Part shown: in pieces, positions 20,344 through 27,784 of the stretch
How positions within the stretch are numbered: the stretch's first letter is position 1
Layout: every line of letters starts with the position of its first letter
Virus record (IMG/VR): IMGVR_UViG_3300044623_000784
Location: 1-64,000 of that record
Source of the DNA: a virus
Direction: 5' to 3' (one strand)
Length of the DNA: 64,000 bases
Translations under genes and position numbers: made by a program
The notes under the pieces: model-generated
The model's input: only the letters and a program-made list of their open reading frames with translations
Database searches by the model: none
What the model was told of the DNA's origin: nothing

Positions 20344-21295
20344 TATCCAACTCTCTCTTAAATCGTTCTGCAATGTGTATGTGTTGATGAATACCTATGT
20401 GTTCTTTATCATGCCCTGTGTTCCAAACTGTTTTTATTTTATTTTCTTTAATATCCTTATGGCAAGAAAGATTTTCAAACTCAAGTTCATCAAAATTAAA
20501 TTCTTTAGGTTCTAAGTAGTTTGAGTATTCAGAAAAACTTTCTTTTAACATTTTTAAAAACAAATTTGTTGTGTGATTCCAAGAACTATATTTAAAATAA
20601 ATATTATTTTGTTTGCAGTATTCGTTTAGTAGTAAAATTGATTGAAGGTTTTTGTAAAGGGCTTGAGTAAATGGAATAACGTCTAAAGGACTATGAGGAA
20701 GAACACTTAACTTATTAACTTTGTGATCATCGGATGGTCTTAAAAACCAGTGTTGTACGAGTTCATGCTTGTTTAATGGGGTTGGCATCTCTATTTTATT
20801 ACTATCTACCCCTTCTATTCTTCCTAAGTCTGGGTATAATACTAACAAAACTTTTGGGTTTCCATTTTTTTGAAAGTGATGCATTAATCCCTTTAATATT
20901 GACTCTGCTCCCCAGCCACCCATGCCTAAGTTTAGGGCTTCTTTACCGTAAGAATCTGCAATTTGAAAACCCCATATATCCTTGTAAGATCCATCTTTAA
21001 CTTCTGGCTCTGTTATGTGATCTCCATGCGTCTGGGAACAGCCTGAAAAAACAAATTCGTAGTACTTGTTAAAGTCTTGGTCCATAGGTCTGTATCGGTA
21101 ATCTTCAAGTTGTTGATCAAAAGTAAAAAAACTTAAAGCCTTAGATTGAGTAGTTGAATGAGAGGCAAGAATGTCTTTTAACTCTTCCAGAAACAGGGAC
21201 ATCTCTTCATTGCTGTATTTATTTTTAGAGTCAACTGTAATACCTTGAAAAAACCTAGTTAAAAAATCAAAAAATCTTCTGTTTATTTCGTTCAA
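20324..21295 (-). CDS. SGNH/GDSL hydrolase-like protein 3
   Basis: 323 residues. FVFSGCSQTHGDH carries Ser87, LGMGGWGAESI is block II, and TGHDKEHIGIHQHIHIAERF holds the Asp-His pair. It is the largest of the three SGNH paralogues. It starts at a TTG overlapping the stop of a 27-residue frame, suggesting coupled translation. It precedes the carbamoyltransferase in the operon. Confidence 0.72.
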   Translation of the reverse strand: MNEINRRFFDFLTRFFQGITVDSKNKYSNEEMSLFLEELKDILASHSTTQSKALSFFTFDQQLEDYRYRPMDQDFNKYYEFVFSGCSQTHGDHITEPEVKDGSYKDIWGFQIADSYGKEALNLGMGGWGAESILKGLMHHFQKNGNPKVLLVLYPDLGRIEGVDSNKIEMPTPLNKHELVQHWFLRPSDDHKVNKLSVLPHSPLDVIPFTQALYKNLQSILLLNEYCKQNNIYFKYSSWNHTTNLFLKMLKESFSEYSNYLEPKEFNFDELEFENLSCHKDIKENKIKTVWNTGHDKEHIGIHQHIHIAERFKRELDNDNPWN

Positions 21296-21375
21296 TATAT
21301 AAACCTGTTGTCTTTCTTTTTAAAGATTTTTTTTATTTTATAATAAACTTTATACATTAAGTACTTTAGTATCAT
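21292..21375 (-). CDS. Lys/Tyr-rich microprotein, 27 aa
   Basis: 27 residues, strongly basic with many Tyr and Ile. It has a perfect AGGAG ribosome site 6 nt before the ATG and TATAAT about 20 nt further up. The stop overlaps the TTG start of SGNH 3. It could be a leader peptide that controls the cassette or a membrane-active peptide. Confidence 0.55.
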   Translation of the reverse strand: MILKYLMYKVYYKIKKIFKKKDNRFIY

Positions 21376-21405
21376 TTTTTCTCCTATTATTAAATTATAT
21401 CATAG

Positions 21406-21435
21406 AAAAGCAGGCCTGTAAAATAACAAGCCTGC
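21406..21435 (-). terminator. Intrinsic terminator
   Basis: On the - strand GCAGGCTTG pairs with CAGGCCTGC (21410-21435, nine pairs with one G-U), followed by TTTT. It separates the operon at 21451 and beyond from the SGNH cassette. Confidence 0.75.
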
Positions 21436-21450
21436 TAATCTTTAGGAAAA

Positions 21451-21750
21451 TTACTTTACCTGGTTAGTTGGTTTTCCTCCGCCAGATGACTTCTTTGCAG
21501 GAGCCTTCTTTGCGGTCTTCTTAACAACCTTAGCAGTCTTAACTGCCTTGTCTACATCTTCTGCAGATGGCATCTTGCCGAATGCAGGATCGTTAGGGTT
21601 GGCTGCTCTCAATACAACGGGCACAAGTGCTCCAAGTAGTGAGTATGCTAATGTCTGTGGATCTGTAACTCCAGAAGCATACATTGCTGTTGCTGCTCCA
21701 AGTACTGATCTTCCGTATGACGCTAGTGCGTTTTTGATTTGTTTATTCAT
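21451..21750 (-). CDS. Holin-like membrane protein with basic tail
   Basis: 99 residues: a polar N-terminus, two hydrophobic segments (about 13-28 and 34-48), then a lysine-rich tail KKTAKKAPAKKSSGGGK. That tail closely matches the end of the CHAP endolysin at 28002. A strong AGGAGG precedes the ATG. A holin or other lysis role is plausible; a structural role is the alternative. Confidence 0.5.
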   Translation of the reverse strand: MNKQIKNALASYGRSVLGAATAMYASGVTDPQTLAYSLLGALVPVVLRAANPNDPAFGKMPSAEDVDKAVKTAKVVKKTAKKAPAKKSSGGGKPTNQVK

Positions 21751-21760
21751 TTTATTCCTC

Positions 21761-21919
21761 CTAGGATATGAATTTTGTTAGTACTGTAAAACCAATCCAT
21801 AAACCAATAATTCCTGCGACTCCCGCAAAAACTGGTGGTGCTGGTACTGGCAATTTGAATGCAGCAAATACTACACCACATCCAAAACCTGTTAATACTG
21901 AAAGCATAATTTCTTTCAT
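21761..21919 (-). CDS. XapX domain membrane protein, 52 aa
   Basis: 52 residues. KEIMLSVLTGFGCGVVFAAF, then KLPVPAPPVFAGVAGIIGL, is the XapX/DUF1427 pattern: two short membrane helices joined by a proline hinge. The family function is unknown. It overlaps the upstream gene by ATGA and lies just ahead of the holin-like gene. Confidence 0.75.
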   Translation of the reverse strand: MKEIMLSVLTGFGCGVVFAAFKLPVPAPPVFAGVAGIIGLWIGFTVLTKFIS

Positions 21920-22329
21920 GCGTCTATTCTACCATAGTCATCTGGCAGGAGTTTTTTTAGTTCTTTGTACGCTCCTGATATTTTTTTTAAGGCAAAGTCA
22001 TGTGGAGTAATCATGCCATCTACTGCTGAGCCATATTTATCGTAGTGTTCGACCTGTGGACCAACCTCATCAATAAACAACTTTAGCCCAGACTGAACCT
22101 CTTCTATATACTGATATGCCCAATCACGAGAATCTGAAACAAATTTTAAAAATGCTTCGTTTGATTCTTCTTGATCTGTTTTATTTCCGTCGCTAATAGA
22201 CTGCTGCATAAGCAAAAGATTTAATGTGTTTGCCAAAATGATGCGGTTCTTTTTTATTTGAAACACATACAAAGATAAGAATAATAGAGTTAAGAATACA
22301 AATACTCCGACTAGAATTGACTCAATCAT
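21916..22329 (-). CDS. Hypothetical membrane-anchored protein, 137 aa
   Basis: One N-terminal membrane helix (residues 3-23), then a cytoplasmic helical domain with conserved-looking Asp/Trp/Tyr (SDSRDWAYQYIEEVQ). No family is recognised. Overlap with both neighbours puts it in the same operon as XapX. Confidence 0.6.
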   Translation of the reverse strand: MIESILVGVFVFLTLLFLSLYVFQIKKNRIILANTLNLLLMQQSISDGNKTDQEESNEAFLKFVSDSRDWAYQYIEEVQSGLKLFIDEVGPQVEHYDKYGSAVDGMITPHDFALKKISGAYKELKKLLPDDYGRIDA

Positions 22330-22565
22330 AGTTCTTTTCCACCTTCTCTTACCAACAAAACAATAGCACCATTATCTTCAAGTGCTTTTTTAACACGAAT
22401 CATGTACTCAATAGCCTGTCTCTTTAACTCAACAGTCTCCAAGGACATAAAGTCTTTCTCTTTTGCTTTTACTGTTATAAAATTATCATTATCTACAATT
22501 TCCAAACTAAAATTGTTTGGGGCATGCAAAGATCTAAACGCTCTTCTCATTGCATCTGTATACAT
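22326..22565 (-). CDS. Hypothetical protein, 79 aa
   Basis: A small alpha/beta protein (SLEIVDNDNFITVKAKE, then a long helix, then AIVLLVREGG). No known family. It overlaps the gene behind it by 4 nt and follows WhiB by 1 nt. Confidence 0.6.
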   Translation of the reverse strand: MYTDAMRRAFRSLHAPNNFSLEIVDNDNFITVKAKEKDFMSLETVELKRQAIEYMIRVKKALEDNGAIVLLVREGGKEL

Positions 22566-22566
22566 C

Positions 22567-22848
22567 TTACTCCATTGTTAATGATTGCCATGTCATTCCC
22601 CAGTCATCCTTGCTCTTGTGGCTAGAAAACTCTTTTGATATTTCACCATTCTCTAAGTATACACCACCCCAGACTCCCCACTCTTTTCCTGAAATTCCAA
22701 CAGAAAAGCAGTCTTTCCTTACTGGACAGGATGAACAAAGAGCATCAATTGCTGGTCTTAGTAGTTCATCTTCCTCATATTTATCAAAAAATAAGTTTGT
22801 ATCATAGTCTAAACAAACAGCATCATCTTTCCATTTAAACTTATTCAT
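22567..22848 (-). CDS. WhiB-family iron-sulfur transcriptional regulator
   Basis: 93 residues. Cysteines 12, 38, 41 and 47 have the WhiB spacing (C...CSSC-x5-C) for one 4Fe-4S cluster, followed by WGVWGGVY, the sigma-factor contact turn. WhiB proteins are essentially limited to Actinobacteria and their phages and bind the main sigma factor to change promoter choice. It probably retunes host transcription. The basic DNA-binding tail is weak here (SSHKSKDDW). Confidence 0.9.
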   Translation of the reverse strand: MNKFKWKDDAVCLDYDTNLFFDKYEEDELLRPAIDALCSSCPVRKDCFSVGISGKEWGVWGGVYLENGEISKEFSSHKSKDDWGMTWQSLTME

Positions 22849-23061
22849 TTAGATCACATACTTATCAGGGATTTCCCATCCTTGGCTAGAAGGAATAAAC
22901 TCTTTTTTCATTTGCCACTTGTTATTTTTATAGATACCAAATTTTGAGTAGTAGGCTTTCTCTGAGGGAAATGTCTCAACTACTGTCCAACCATCCCATG
23001 ACAGTTGTCTATTCTTGTTTACTATTGACTCCATAGTGTCTAAAGAATTAACTAATTTCAT
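22849..23061 (-). CDS. Hypothetical protein, 70 aa
   Basis: Rich in Trp, Lys and Ser (LSWDGWTVVETFPSEKAYYS). The ATG at 23061 with GGAAAGA upstream is preferred to a TTG at 23088. The promoter at 23110-23138 drives it and WhiB. Function unknown. Confidence 0.55.
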   Translation of the reverse strand: MKLVNSLDTMESIVNKNRQLSWDGWTVVETFPSEKAYYSKFGIYKNNKWQMKKEFIPSSQGWEIPDKYVI

Positions 23062-23109
23062 AATCTTTCCATTCTGTTTGTGTGCCAAGGCACATTTGAA
23101 GCATACTAA

Positions 23110-23138
23110 ATTCTAACATATATGACAGAGTTTGTCAA
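23110..23138 (-). promoter_or_regulatory. Sigma70-type promoter of the WhiB operon
   Basis: On the - strand, TTGACA (23133-23138), 17 bp, TAGAAT (23110-23115). A GTGCC/GGCAC hairpin lies in the leader before the first gene. Confidence 0.7.
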
Positions 23139-23144
23139 GAACTA

Positions 23145-23495
23145 TTAGAATGTGTATACGTTTGTGTTTATATTATTTAGTTTTGATATGTGAACCATCT
23201 TTGACACTGGCTCTTTTGGATTAGACAAAAAGGCAAAGTGGTTTAGTTCAGATATGTTTTCTTCTAGCCATTGAGGAGTCACTTTAATAAACTTAATAGA
23301 CTTACCTCTTGACTTCATTCCTTTTTCAGATAGGTTTGCAAACTCCATAGCCATCATATTAATATTGTTTGGACCCGCAGAATATATATGAAAGTTTTTG
23401 TCCTCTTCTAGCAATTCAGAAAGGGCAACGGCCATCGATCTAAGGAATACATTATAGTTGTCAAAACTACTCGTCCCCTGAACCCCTACTATCAT
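23145..23495 (-). CDS. Rossmann/SLOG-like protein, 116 aa
   Basis: The start MIVGVQGTSSF and the later FHIYSAGPNNINMMAMEFA resemble the nucleotide-binding turns of SLOG (YpsA/DprA-like) proteins, which bind nucleotides or modified nucleotides. The match is by eye and short. It overlaps the upstream membrane-protein gene by 29 nt. Confidence 0.45.
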   Translation of the reverse strand: MIVGVQGTSSFDNYNVFLRSMAVALSELLEEDKNFHIYSAGPNNINMMAMEFANLSEKGMKSRGKSIKFIKVTPQWLEENISELNHFAFLSNPKEPVSKMVHISKLNNINTNVYTF

Positions 23496-23883
23496 CGTTA
23501 ATCCCTTCTCTTAATCTATCCATTATGAATAGCATTTTATCTAATTGTACCTTATCCATGTGTATTGTGTCAACTTGTTCCGCAGACTCCTTGTCAATAA
23601 GTTCATTGACCAGTGGCGCTTTGTAAAAAATATTATCTTTAATCCAGTACGCACTGTTATCAAAAATAATTACTTTTATATTAGTTTTATCGTAATGTAT
23701 TTTAGACTGTGACCTAGTTTTTAATTTTCTAGATTTACTCTTTCCATTGCTATACCTATACTGAAGCATTGACTGGCTAATAATTGGAGTGCTGATATTA
23801 TTTGCTTTGACTCTTAAAATATAAACATAAACAAGCAAGGCAAGTATTACTGTTGTCCCGATAGCACCATACAAATTATTCAT
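23467..23883 (-). CDS. Hypothetical membrane-anchored protein, 138 aa
   Basis: An N-terminal membrane helix (5-24) is followed by a basic stretch (SKSRKLKTRSQSK) and a C-terminal acidic helix. GGGAG precedes the ATG, with TATACT further up. No family recognised. Confidence 0.6.
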   Translation of the reverse strand: MNNLYGAIGTTVILALLVYVYILRVKANNISTPIISQSMLQYRYSNGKSKSRKLKTRSQSKIHYDKTNIKVIIFDNSAYWIKDNIFYKAPLVNELIDKESAEQVDTIHMDKVQLDKMLFIMDRLREGINDDSRGSGDE

Positions 23884-23907
23884 AAAGACTCCCAGGTATT
23901 TAGTATA

Positions 23908-24237
23908 TCATTTTTTATTAGAAAGAGCCTTTATTATCTCTTCGATAACAACTCTTTGATCTTTGTCTAAAGACTTTATTGCATCTAGGTCAAGGCCTTT
24001 TGGACCTATCTTAACCAGAGGATCTTCTTCTGTTATATCCATGTCGATAAAACCTTTTTCCCAAAGTTTTAAAGTAACTTTTGAAAAGTATATAGAAAGA
24101 TCATCACTAAGTTTAGAGTCTAACTCCTTAAGCCTATCTGTTGGCCTGTAAAGGGGTTCCCCAGTCTCAGAGTCAGTACCTGCAAACTCTAGCCCACCAT
24201 TAAGTATTAACTTATCTACGGAATCAAACTCATCCAC
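23908..24237 (-). CDS. Hypothetical phage protein, 109 aa
   Basis: Starts at GTG. Helical and acidic, with a conserved-looking block GFIDMDITEEDPLVKIGP. It lies directly after the nuclease gene with 2 nt spacing. Function unknown. Confidence 0.6.
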   Translation of the reverse strand: MDEFDSVDKLILNGGLEFAGTDSETGEPLYRPTDRLKELDSKLSDDLSIYFSKVTLKLWEKGFIDMDITEEDPLVKIGPKGLDLDAIKSLDKDQRVVIEEIIKALSNKK

Positions 24238-24239
24238 GG

Positions 24240-24647
24240 TTATTTCCCAGACTTCTTTCTGGCCTTTGCTAGTTGATCAAAATCTTTAACCTTAGTGTCA
24301 CCTAGATATCCCCAGGCATAGCCATCATTGATCATCATGTCGTTAAGAGATACGGTATCTCCATTAATATATACCCAGCCTAAAATGCGACCATACTTCT
24401 CAGATGAATCCATCTTCTCAGTCTTAATAATAACAGACTTGGCATCTTTTAGAGCCTTCTTTAGGTACTCTTTAGACTCAAGACCAAGAGTCTTTTCTTT
24501 AAGGTCTTTCGTACGAGACTCAGGGGTATCAATACCAGCCAATCTCACACGGGATTGAAACAAAATATCAAACCCTAAATCAATAAGAACGTCAATGGTA
24601 TCTCCATCTACTACGTTCTCTACTTTTCTTACATAGTATTCATACAT
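24240..24647 (-). CDS. Staphylococcal-nuclease-like (thermonuclease) protein
   Basis: 135 residues. VVDGDTIDVLIDLGF, then RVRLAGIDTPESR, then EKYGRILGWVYI, matches the SNase OB-fold. The calcium-binding Asp and catalytic Arg/Glu are present (R in RVRL, E in PESR, R in YGRI). No signal peptide, so it acts in the cytoplasm, for example on host DNA. Confidence 0.85.
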   Translation of the reverse strand: MYEYYVRKVENVVDGDTIDVLIDLGFDILFQSRVRLAGIDTPESRTKDLKEKTLGLESKEYLKKALKDAKSVIIKTEKMDSSEKYGRILGWVYINGDTVSLNDMMINDGYAWGYLGDTKVKDFDQLAKARKKSGK

Positions 24648-25446
24648 TTGTAGCCTCCTTGTTTTTTACAAAATTGTAAACATCTAAGTCTATACTGTTT
24701 AACTCTAGGACTCTGTCCTTTTCTCCTTGAGTTAACAAGTTTACAAAGTAATCAGACGAAACTTTTTCTTTATTTAACTCAGATGGTCCAACATTAATCT
24801 TAGTATTAAGATCAAAGTTTATCTCAATGCCGTGGTTTAATAGGAACCAGTCTTTAATTTTACCACAGAACACACCTATGTTATCAACTGTGTTTACGAT
24901 TTTAAAACTATTTATATTCTCAATTGCATTAGTTAGAGATGTATTTTCATTTCCAACAAACCAATCAAACCCATAACCTTCATGATACTTCTTCATCATT
25001 TCGGCTCTATGCTTTGTGTAAAAAGACTCTGCATCCCAAGATCTTGGATCAGCAGAGTTACAAATAAATCTACTCTGATAGTTGTTATGAATTAAAAAAT
25101 TATTATCTTCAAACAAATAATATAAAAACTTTTCCTTGTTATCTTTTCTTTCCATGTACTCTGGCCTGTCTTGCAGATATCTAGGATATATAAAATTAAA
25201 ATAACTTGCTCTTGCTTCTACTGGTTCTCTTACTACCGTTGCAGTATCCACATCTTTTAAAAATTCTATGGGGTATGTTCCTCCATGAGCAGAAATGTAG
25301 ATTTTTGAATCTAAAAACTCATTACTGTTTGGAAAGTATGTACTAACATAAGATAAAATATCATTATTTATACTATTTTTTATATTATGAGAAATAAATT
25401 TTCCAGCAGTTTTTGGTATATGTAAAAAGTATAACTGCTTATTCAT
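24640..25446 (-). CDS. Sulfotransferase family protein
   Basis: 268 residues. FLHIPKTAGKFIS near the start is the PAPS-binding loop, and ATVVREPVEARASYF is the 3'-phosphate motif. This is a cytosolic sulfotransferase of the type that acts on glycans. The start at 25446 has GGGGGAGAAA upstream and follows the DUF2061 stop by 2 nt. The APS-kinase fusion in the same operon could supply its donor. Confidence 0.8.
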   Translation of the reverse strand: MNKQLYFLHIPKTAGKFISHNIKNSINNDILSYVSTYFPNSNEFLDSKIYISAHGGTYPIEFLKDVDTATVVREPVEARASYFNFIYPRYLQDRPEYMERKDNKEKFLYYLFEDNNFLIHNNYQSRFICNSADPRSWDAESFYTKHRAEMMKKYHEGYGFDWFVGNENTSLTNAIENINSFKIVNTVDNIGVFCGKIKDWFLLNHGIEINFDLNTKINVGPSELNKEKVSSDYFVNLLTQGEKDRVLELNSIDLDVYNFVKNKEATNV

Positions 25447-25448
25447 GT

Positions 25449-25652
25449 TTATTTTCTCCCCCATTGTATATAGTTCCACCCACGCTCATGTGCGTAGTAG
25501 ATAAATACTTTAACTACCGTTTCCCAAAACGCAATCGTTACTGAGAGCGAAGCGTTCTTTGTTATAACATAAGCAACCGCAACAGAGGAGAGTGTTCCCC
25601 ATATGCGATAACTAAGTGCCTTAGCAAACGATCTTGCTCTGGTTACTGTCAT
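25449..25652 (-). CDS. DUF2061 membrane protein 1
   Basis: 67 residues. RSFAKALSYRIWGTLSSVAV, then two membrane helices and YYAHERGWNYIQWG at the end, is the DUF2061 pattern. Its start overlaps the stop of a second DUF2061 gene (ATGA). The family function is unknown; it is common in cyanobacterial and marine phages and bacteria. Confidence 0.8.
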   Translation of the reverse strand: MTVTRARSFAKALSYRIWGTLSSVAVAYVITKNASLSVTIAFWETVVKVFIYYAHERGWNYIQWGRK

Positions 25653-25855
25653 TCCTTGCCCCACTTGACAGCATTCCAAATTCTTTCATGATAATAGTAT
25701 GCCACAAAATTAACCCCATTGGTTATTAGTGTAGCAATAGTAGCCAGACTAATATCTTCGCTCAAAGCATAAAGAGTTACAAACCCTGAAACCATTGCGA
25801 CAACTCTCCATGTTAAAGACTTAACAAGTGATCTACTTTTCTTTACGCTCATCAT
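25649..25855 (-). CDS. DUF2061 membrane protein 2
   Basis: 68 residues. KSRSLVKSLTWRVVAMVSGF, then a second helix and YYYHERIWNAVKWG. It is paralogous to the gene after it. Together with the gene at 27784 there are three DUF2061 genes within 2.5 kb; they may form hetero-oligomers. Confidence 0.8.
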   Translation of the reverse strand: MMSVKKSRSLVKSLTWRVVAMVSGFVTLYALSEDISLATIATLITNGVNFVAYYYHERIWNAVKWGKE

Positions 25856-25970
25856 TATCCTTAAACATTGACGCTATAATTCTTTCATCTGCAGCATTGA
25901 TTGCTTCCCCAGATTTTTCTATCTGTCTAAAGGCCCAACTGCTTGCGTTTTTCAGTAGCCGAAATAGCAT
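25833..25970 (-). CDS. Overlapping small protein, 45 aa
   Basis: A 45-codon frame that starts inside the end of the APS-kinase fusion (44 nt overlap) and ends inside the DUF2061 gene (23 nt overlap), bridging the gap between them. It is helical (FRQIEKSGEAINAADERII). It fills the only gap in an otherwise gapless operon, which favours it being real. Confidence 0.45.
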   Translation of the reverse strand: MLFRLLKNASSWAFRQIEKSGEAINAADERIIASMFKDNDERKEK

Positions 25971-26685
25971 GAATGTCTGCCCCCAAATCTACTTGTTCAA
26001 TCTTGTATCCAACATCTCTACCATATACAATGTTGGTAATGTTTGGTAGTCTTAATACTAATGCACCATCCATAAATTCATCCTTGGCAATATATTCTTT
26101 TACCTGATCGAACTTAAGTGGATCTTTCTCGCTTGTATTGTATGTATTACGTACTCCCAGCAAAACCTGCTCTGTTCTCTTCCCTGCCTCTTTGTAAAGA
26201 GCGTGATGTCCTTCATGCCATGGCTGATATCTGCCCAGCATAAGGGTTGTAGGGGCTGTCCAGTCGTGTAACTGGCAAGCAGCAATGATAAGGTCAGCCT
26301 CTTCTTCTACTGTCATCCCACAGGGGATTCTGACATCGCATGACTCTGGGTCTTCCCACATCTTGTTTGTGTCTTCAAATCTTCCAGACTCAATTCTGTC
26401 TACCCAAATTAAAATATCTGGCTTGCCAAATGCTGCACGAGTCAAGTCGGTAGGGCACACAAAGTCAACTATCACTGGAGCAACTCCCTGCTTAGCAATA
26501 AGTCTTGCCATGTCCCCCATACGTCTTGCCTGTTCAATTCTATCTTCAGGGCTAAAACCTAAGTCTGAGTTTACTGTTGCACGGACCTCATCTGCATTAA
26601 GGTGAATGGCGTTAATTCTTTCTTTGAGTGCCTTGGCCAACTCTGTCTTACCAGCACCTGGCAGACCAATAATCTGAATAATCAT
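25927..26685 (-). CDS. APS kinase-like / nucleotidyltransferase fusion
   Basis: 252 residues. The N-terminal half has the P-loop GLPGAGKT (7-14), HLNADEVRATVN, and VIVDFVCPT, as in adenylylsulfate kinase. The C-terminal half (from about 150) has LGRYQPWHEGH, an HxGH nucleotidyltransferase site of the NMNAT/cytidylyltransferase type. ATP sulfurylase also uses an HxxH fold, but this motif fits the simpler family better. It may make PAPS or a related nucleotide for the sulfotransferase in the same operon. Confidence 0.75.
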   Translation of the reverse strand: MIIQIIGLPGAGKTELAKALKERINAIHLNADEVRATVNSDLGFSPEDRIEQARRMGDMARLIAKQGVAPVIVDFVCPTDLTRAAFGKPDILIWVDRIESGRFEDTNKMWEDPESCDVRIPCGMTVEEEADLIIAACQLHDWTAPTTLMLGRYQPWHEGHHALYKEAGKRTEQVLLGVRNTYNTSEKDPLKFDQVKEYIAKDEFMDGALVLRLPNITNIVYGRDVGYKIEQVDLGADIHAISATEKRKQLGL

Positions 26686-27245
26686 TCTTCACCTATCTCT
26701 GTGTTTGGCATAATGTCAATTAACAAATGCACTCTGTCAATTTTGCTACTGTTTTCTACTGAGTGTACTCTTGAGTTGTTAATCTCCCAGCATTCTCCTT
26801 CTGACATGTTAATTTTTTCTGATCCAACAGTAAAAAAAGTCTGGTCTGATGTAATAATTGGTATGTGATGCCTTCTTGAGGAAAGCAAATACTCACCACT
26901 ATCAGAATGTGCAGAAATATTATGTCCTGCTTTTAATTTTATAAAAAGAACATTGCTCCTAATTCCATTATGCTTTAGTTCCAAGTCTTTAATAATTGGA
27001 TTAATCATGTCAAGTAGTGTTTTGTCATTGCTTTTTTCTTCAACAACAAGAGGTTCTCCTTGTTTCCAAGCAAGATTTGTTTTGTATACAAAGTAAGAAT
27101 TAGTGTCTTTGTGTGCTTGGAAAATATCTTGTCTTGATGTATCAATAAACCATTCATCAGAAAAATTATTAATATATTTTTGGATTGATGATATATCATA
27201 GTTTCCAAAAAAATTAAAGTTAAAGTTTTCTGACAACTTGTTCAT
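26682..27245 (-). CDS. Aspartyl/asparaginyl beta-hydroxylase-like protein
   Basis: 187 residues. LKAGHNISAHSDSGEYL holds His-x-Asp, RRHHIPI follows as in the PF05118 family, and SRVHSVENSS supplies the distal His before the final VHLLIDI strand. It is a 2OG-Fe oxygenase of the cupin type. It overlaps the APS-kinase gene by 4 nt. Substrate unknown. Confidence 0.75.
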   Translation of the reverse strand: MNKLSENFNFNFFGNYDISSIQKYINNFSDEWFIDTSRQDIFQAHKDTNSYFVYKTNLAWKQGEPLVVEEKSNDKTLLDMINPIIKDLELKHNGIRSNVLFIKLKAGHNISAHSDSGEYLLSSRRHHIPIITSDQTFFTVGSEKINMSEGECWEINNSRVHSVENSSKIDRVHLLIDIMPNTEIGEE

Positions 27246-27246
27246 T

Positions 27247-27477
27247 TTAACTAACTAATTTTTCTCGTTCGTCAACAATGCTAAGCGCAAAAGACATCAT
27301 CTTCTTATATCCTTCAGAACTATCCATAATCTTATTATAGTGATGACCACAAAACATTAGGTCTCCAGAGATGCCAGTTACCTGAACTAGAGCCTCCGCA
27401 CTACAAGAGTCACACCTATCCAATGGAGATAGTCTCCACTGCTTTATTTCTACTGCTTCATCAATCATTGTCTTCAT
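27247..27477 (-). CDS. DUF7455-like zinc protein, 76 aa
   Basis: LDRCDSCSAEALVQV, then LMFCGHHYNK, is the small actinobacterial zinc protein DUF7455 (C-x2-C...C-x2-H). The ATG at 27477 is chosen because an in-frame start at 27522 would overlap the FmdB-like gene. This supports an actinobacterial host. Confidence 0.72.
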   Translation of the reverse strand: MKTMIDEAVEIKQWRLSPLDRCDSCSAEALVQVTGISGDLMFCGHHYNKIMDSSEGYKKMMSFALSIVDEREKLVS

Positions 27478-27487
27478 AGTATACTGC

Positions 27488-27673
27488 CTATTTCTTTCTA
27501 TTATCAGTGGAATAAAATCCACTACCGTTGAAAACTGCTCCTACATTAGAGTATACACGAACTAAGGTATGATTGCAAGTCTCACAGACATATCCAGGAT
27601 CGTTATCTTTTATTGAACGCTCTTTAGTGTAGCGTTTTGCACATGGCATGCAATCATATTCGTACAGTGCCAT
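27488..27673 (-). CDS. FmdB-type zinc-ribbon protein
   Basis: 61 residues. ALYEYDCMPCAKRYTKERSI, then VCETC, then VFNGSGFYSTDNRK, is the FmdB/CxxC_CxxC_SSSS family nearly end to end. These are small putative regulators. It ends 10 nt before the DUF7455-like start. Confidence 0.85.
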   Translation of the reverse strand: MALYEYDCMPCAKRYTKERSIKDNDPGYVCETCNHTLVRVYSNVGAVFNGSGFYSTDNRKK

Positions 27674-27676
27674 GCG

Positions 27677-27784
27677 TTACTTCTTCTTTTTTGCTTTTAC
27701 TGTCCAGACTGGTGCATTGAGATTGTCTCCACCCCATTCATATCCAAGTGTTTTAACAACAAACCTAATAAATTTAATACGCAT
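27677..27784 (-). CDS. Small basic protein, 35 aa
   Basis: 35 residues ending in KAKKKK, with YEWGGDNLNAPVW in the middle. It overlaps the DUF2061 stop (TAATG) and lies 3 nt before the FmdB-like start. Function unknown. Confidence 0.5.
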   Translation of the reverse strand: MRIKFIRFVVKTLGYEWGGDNLNAPVWTVKAKKKK

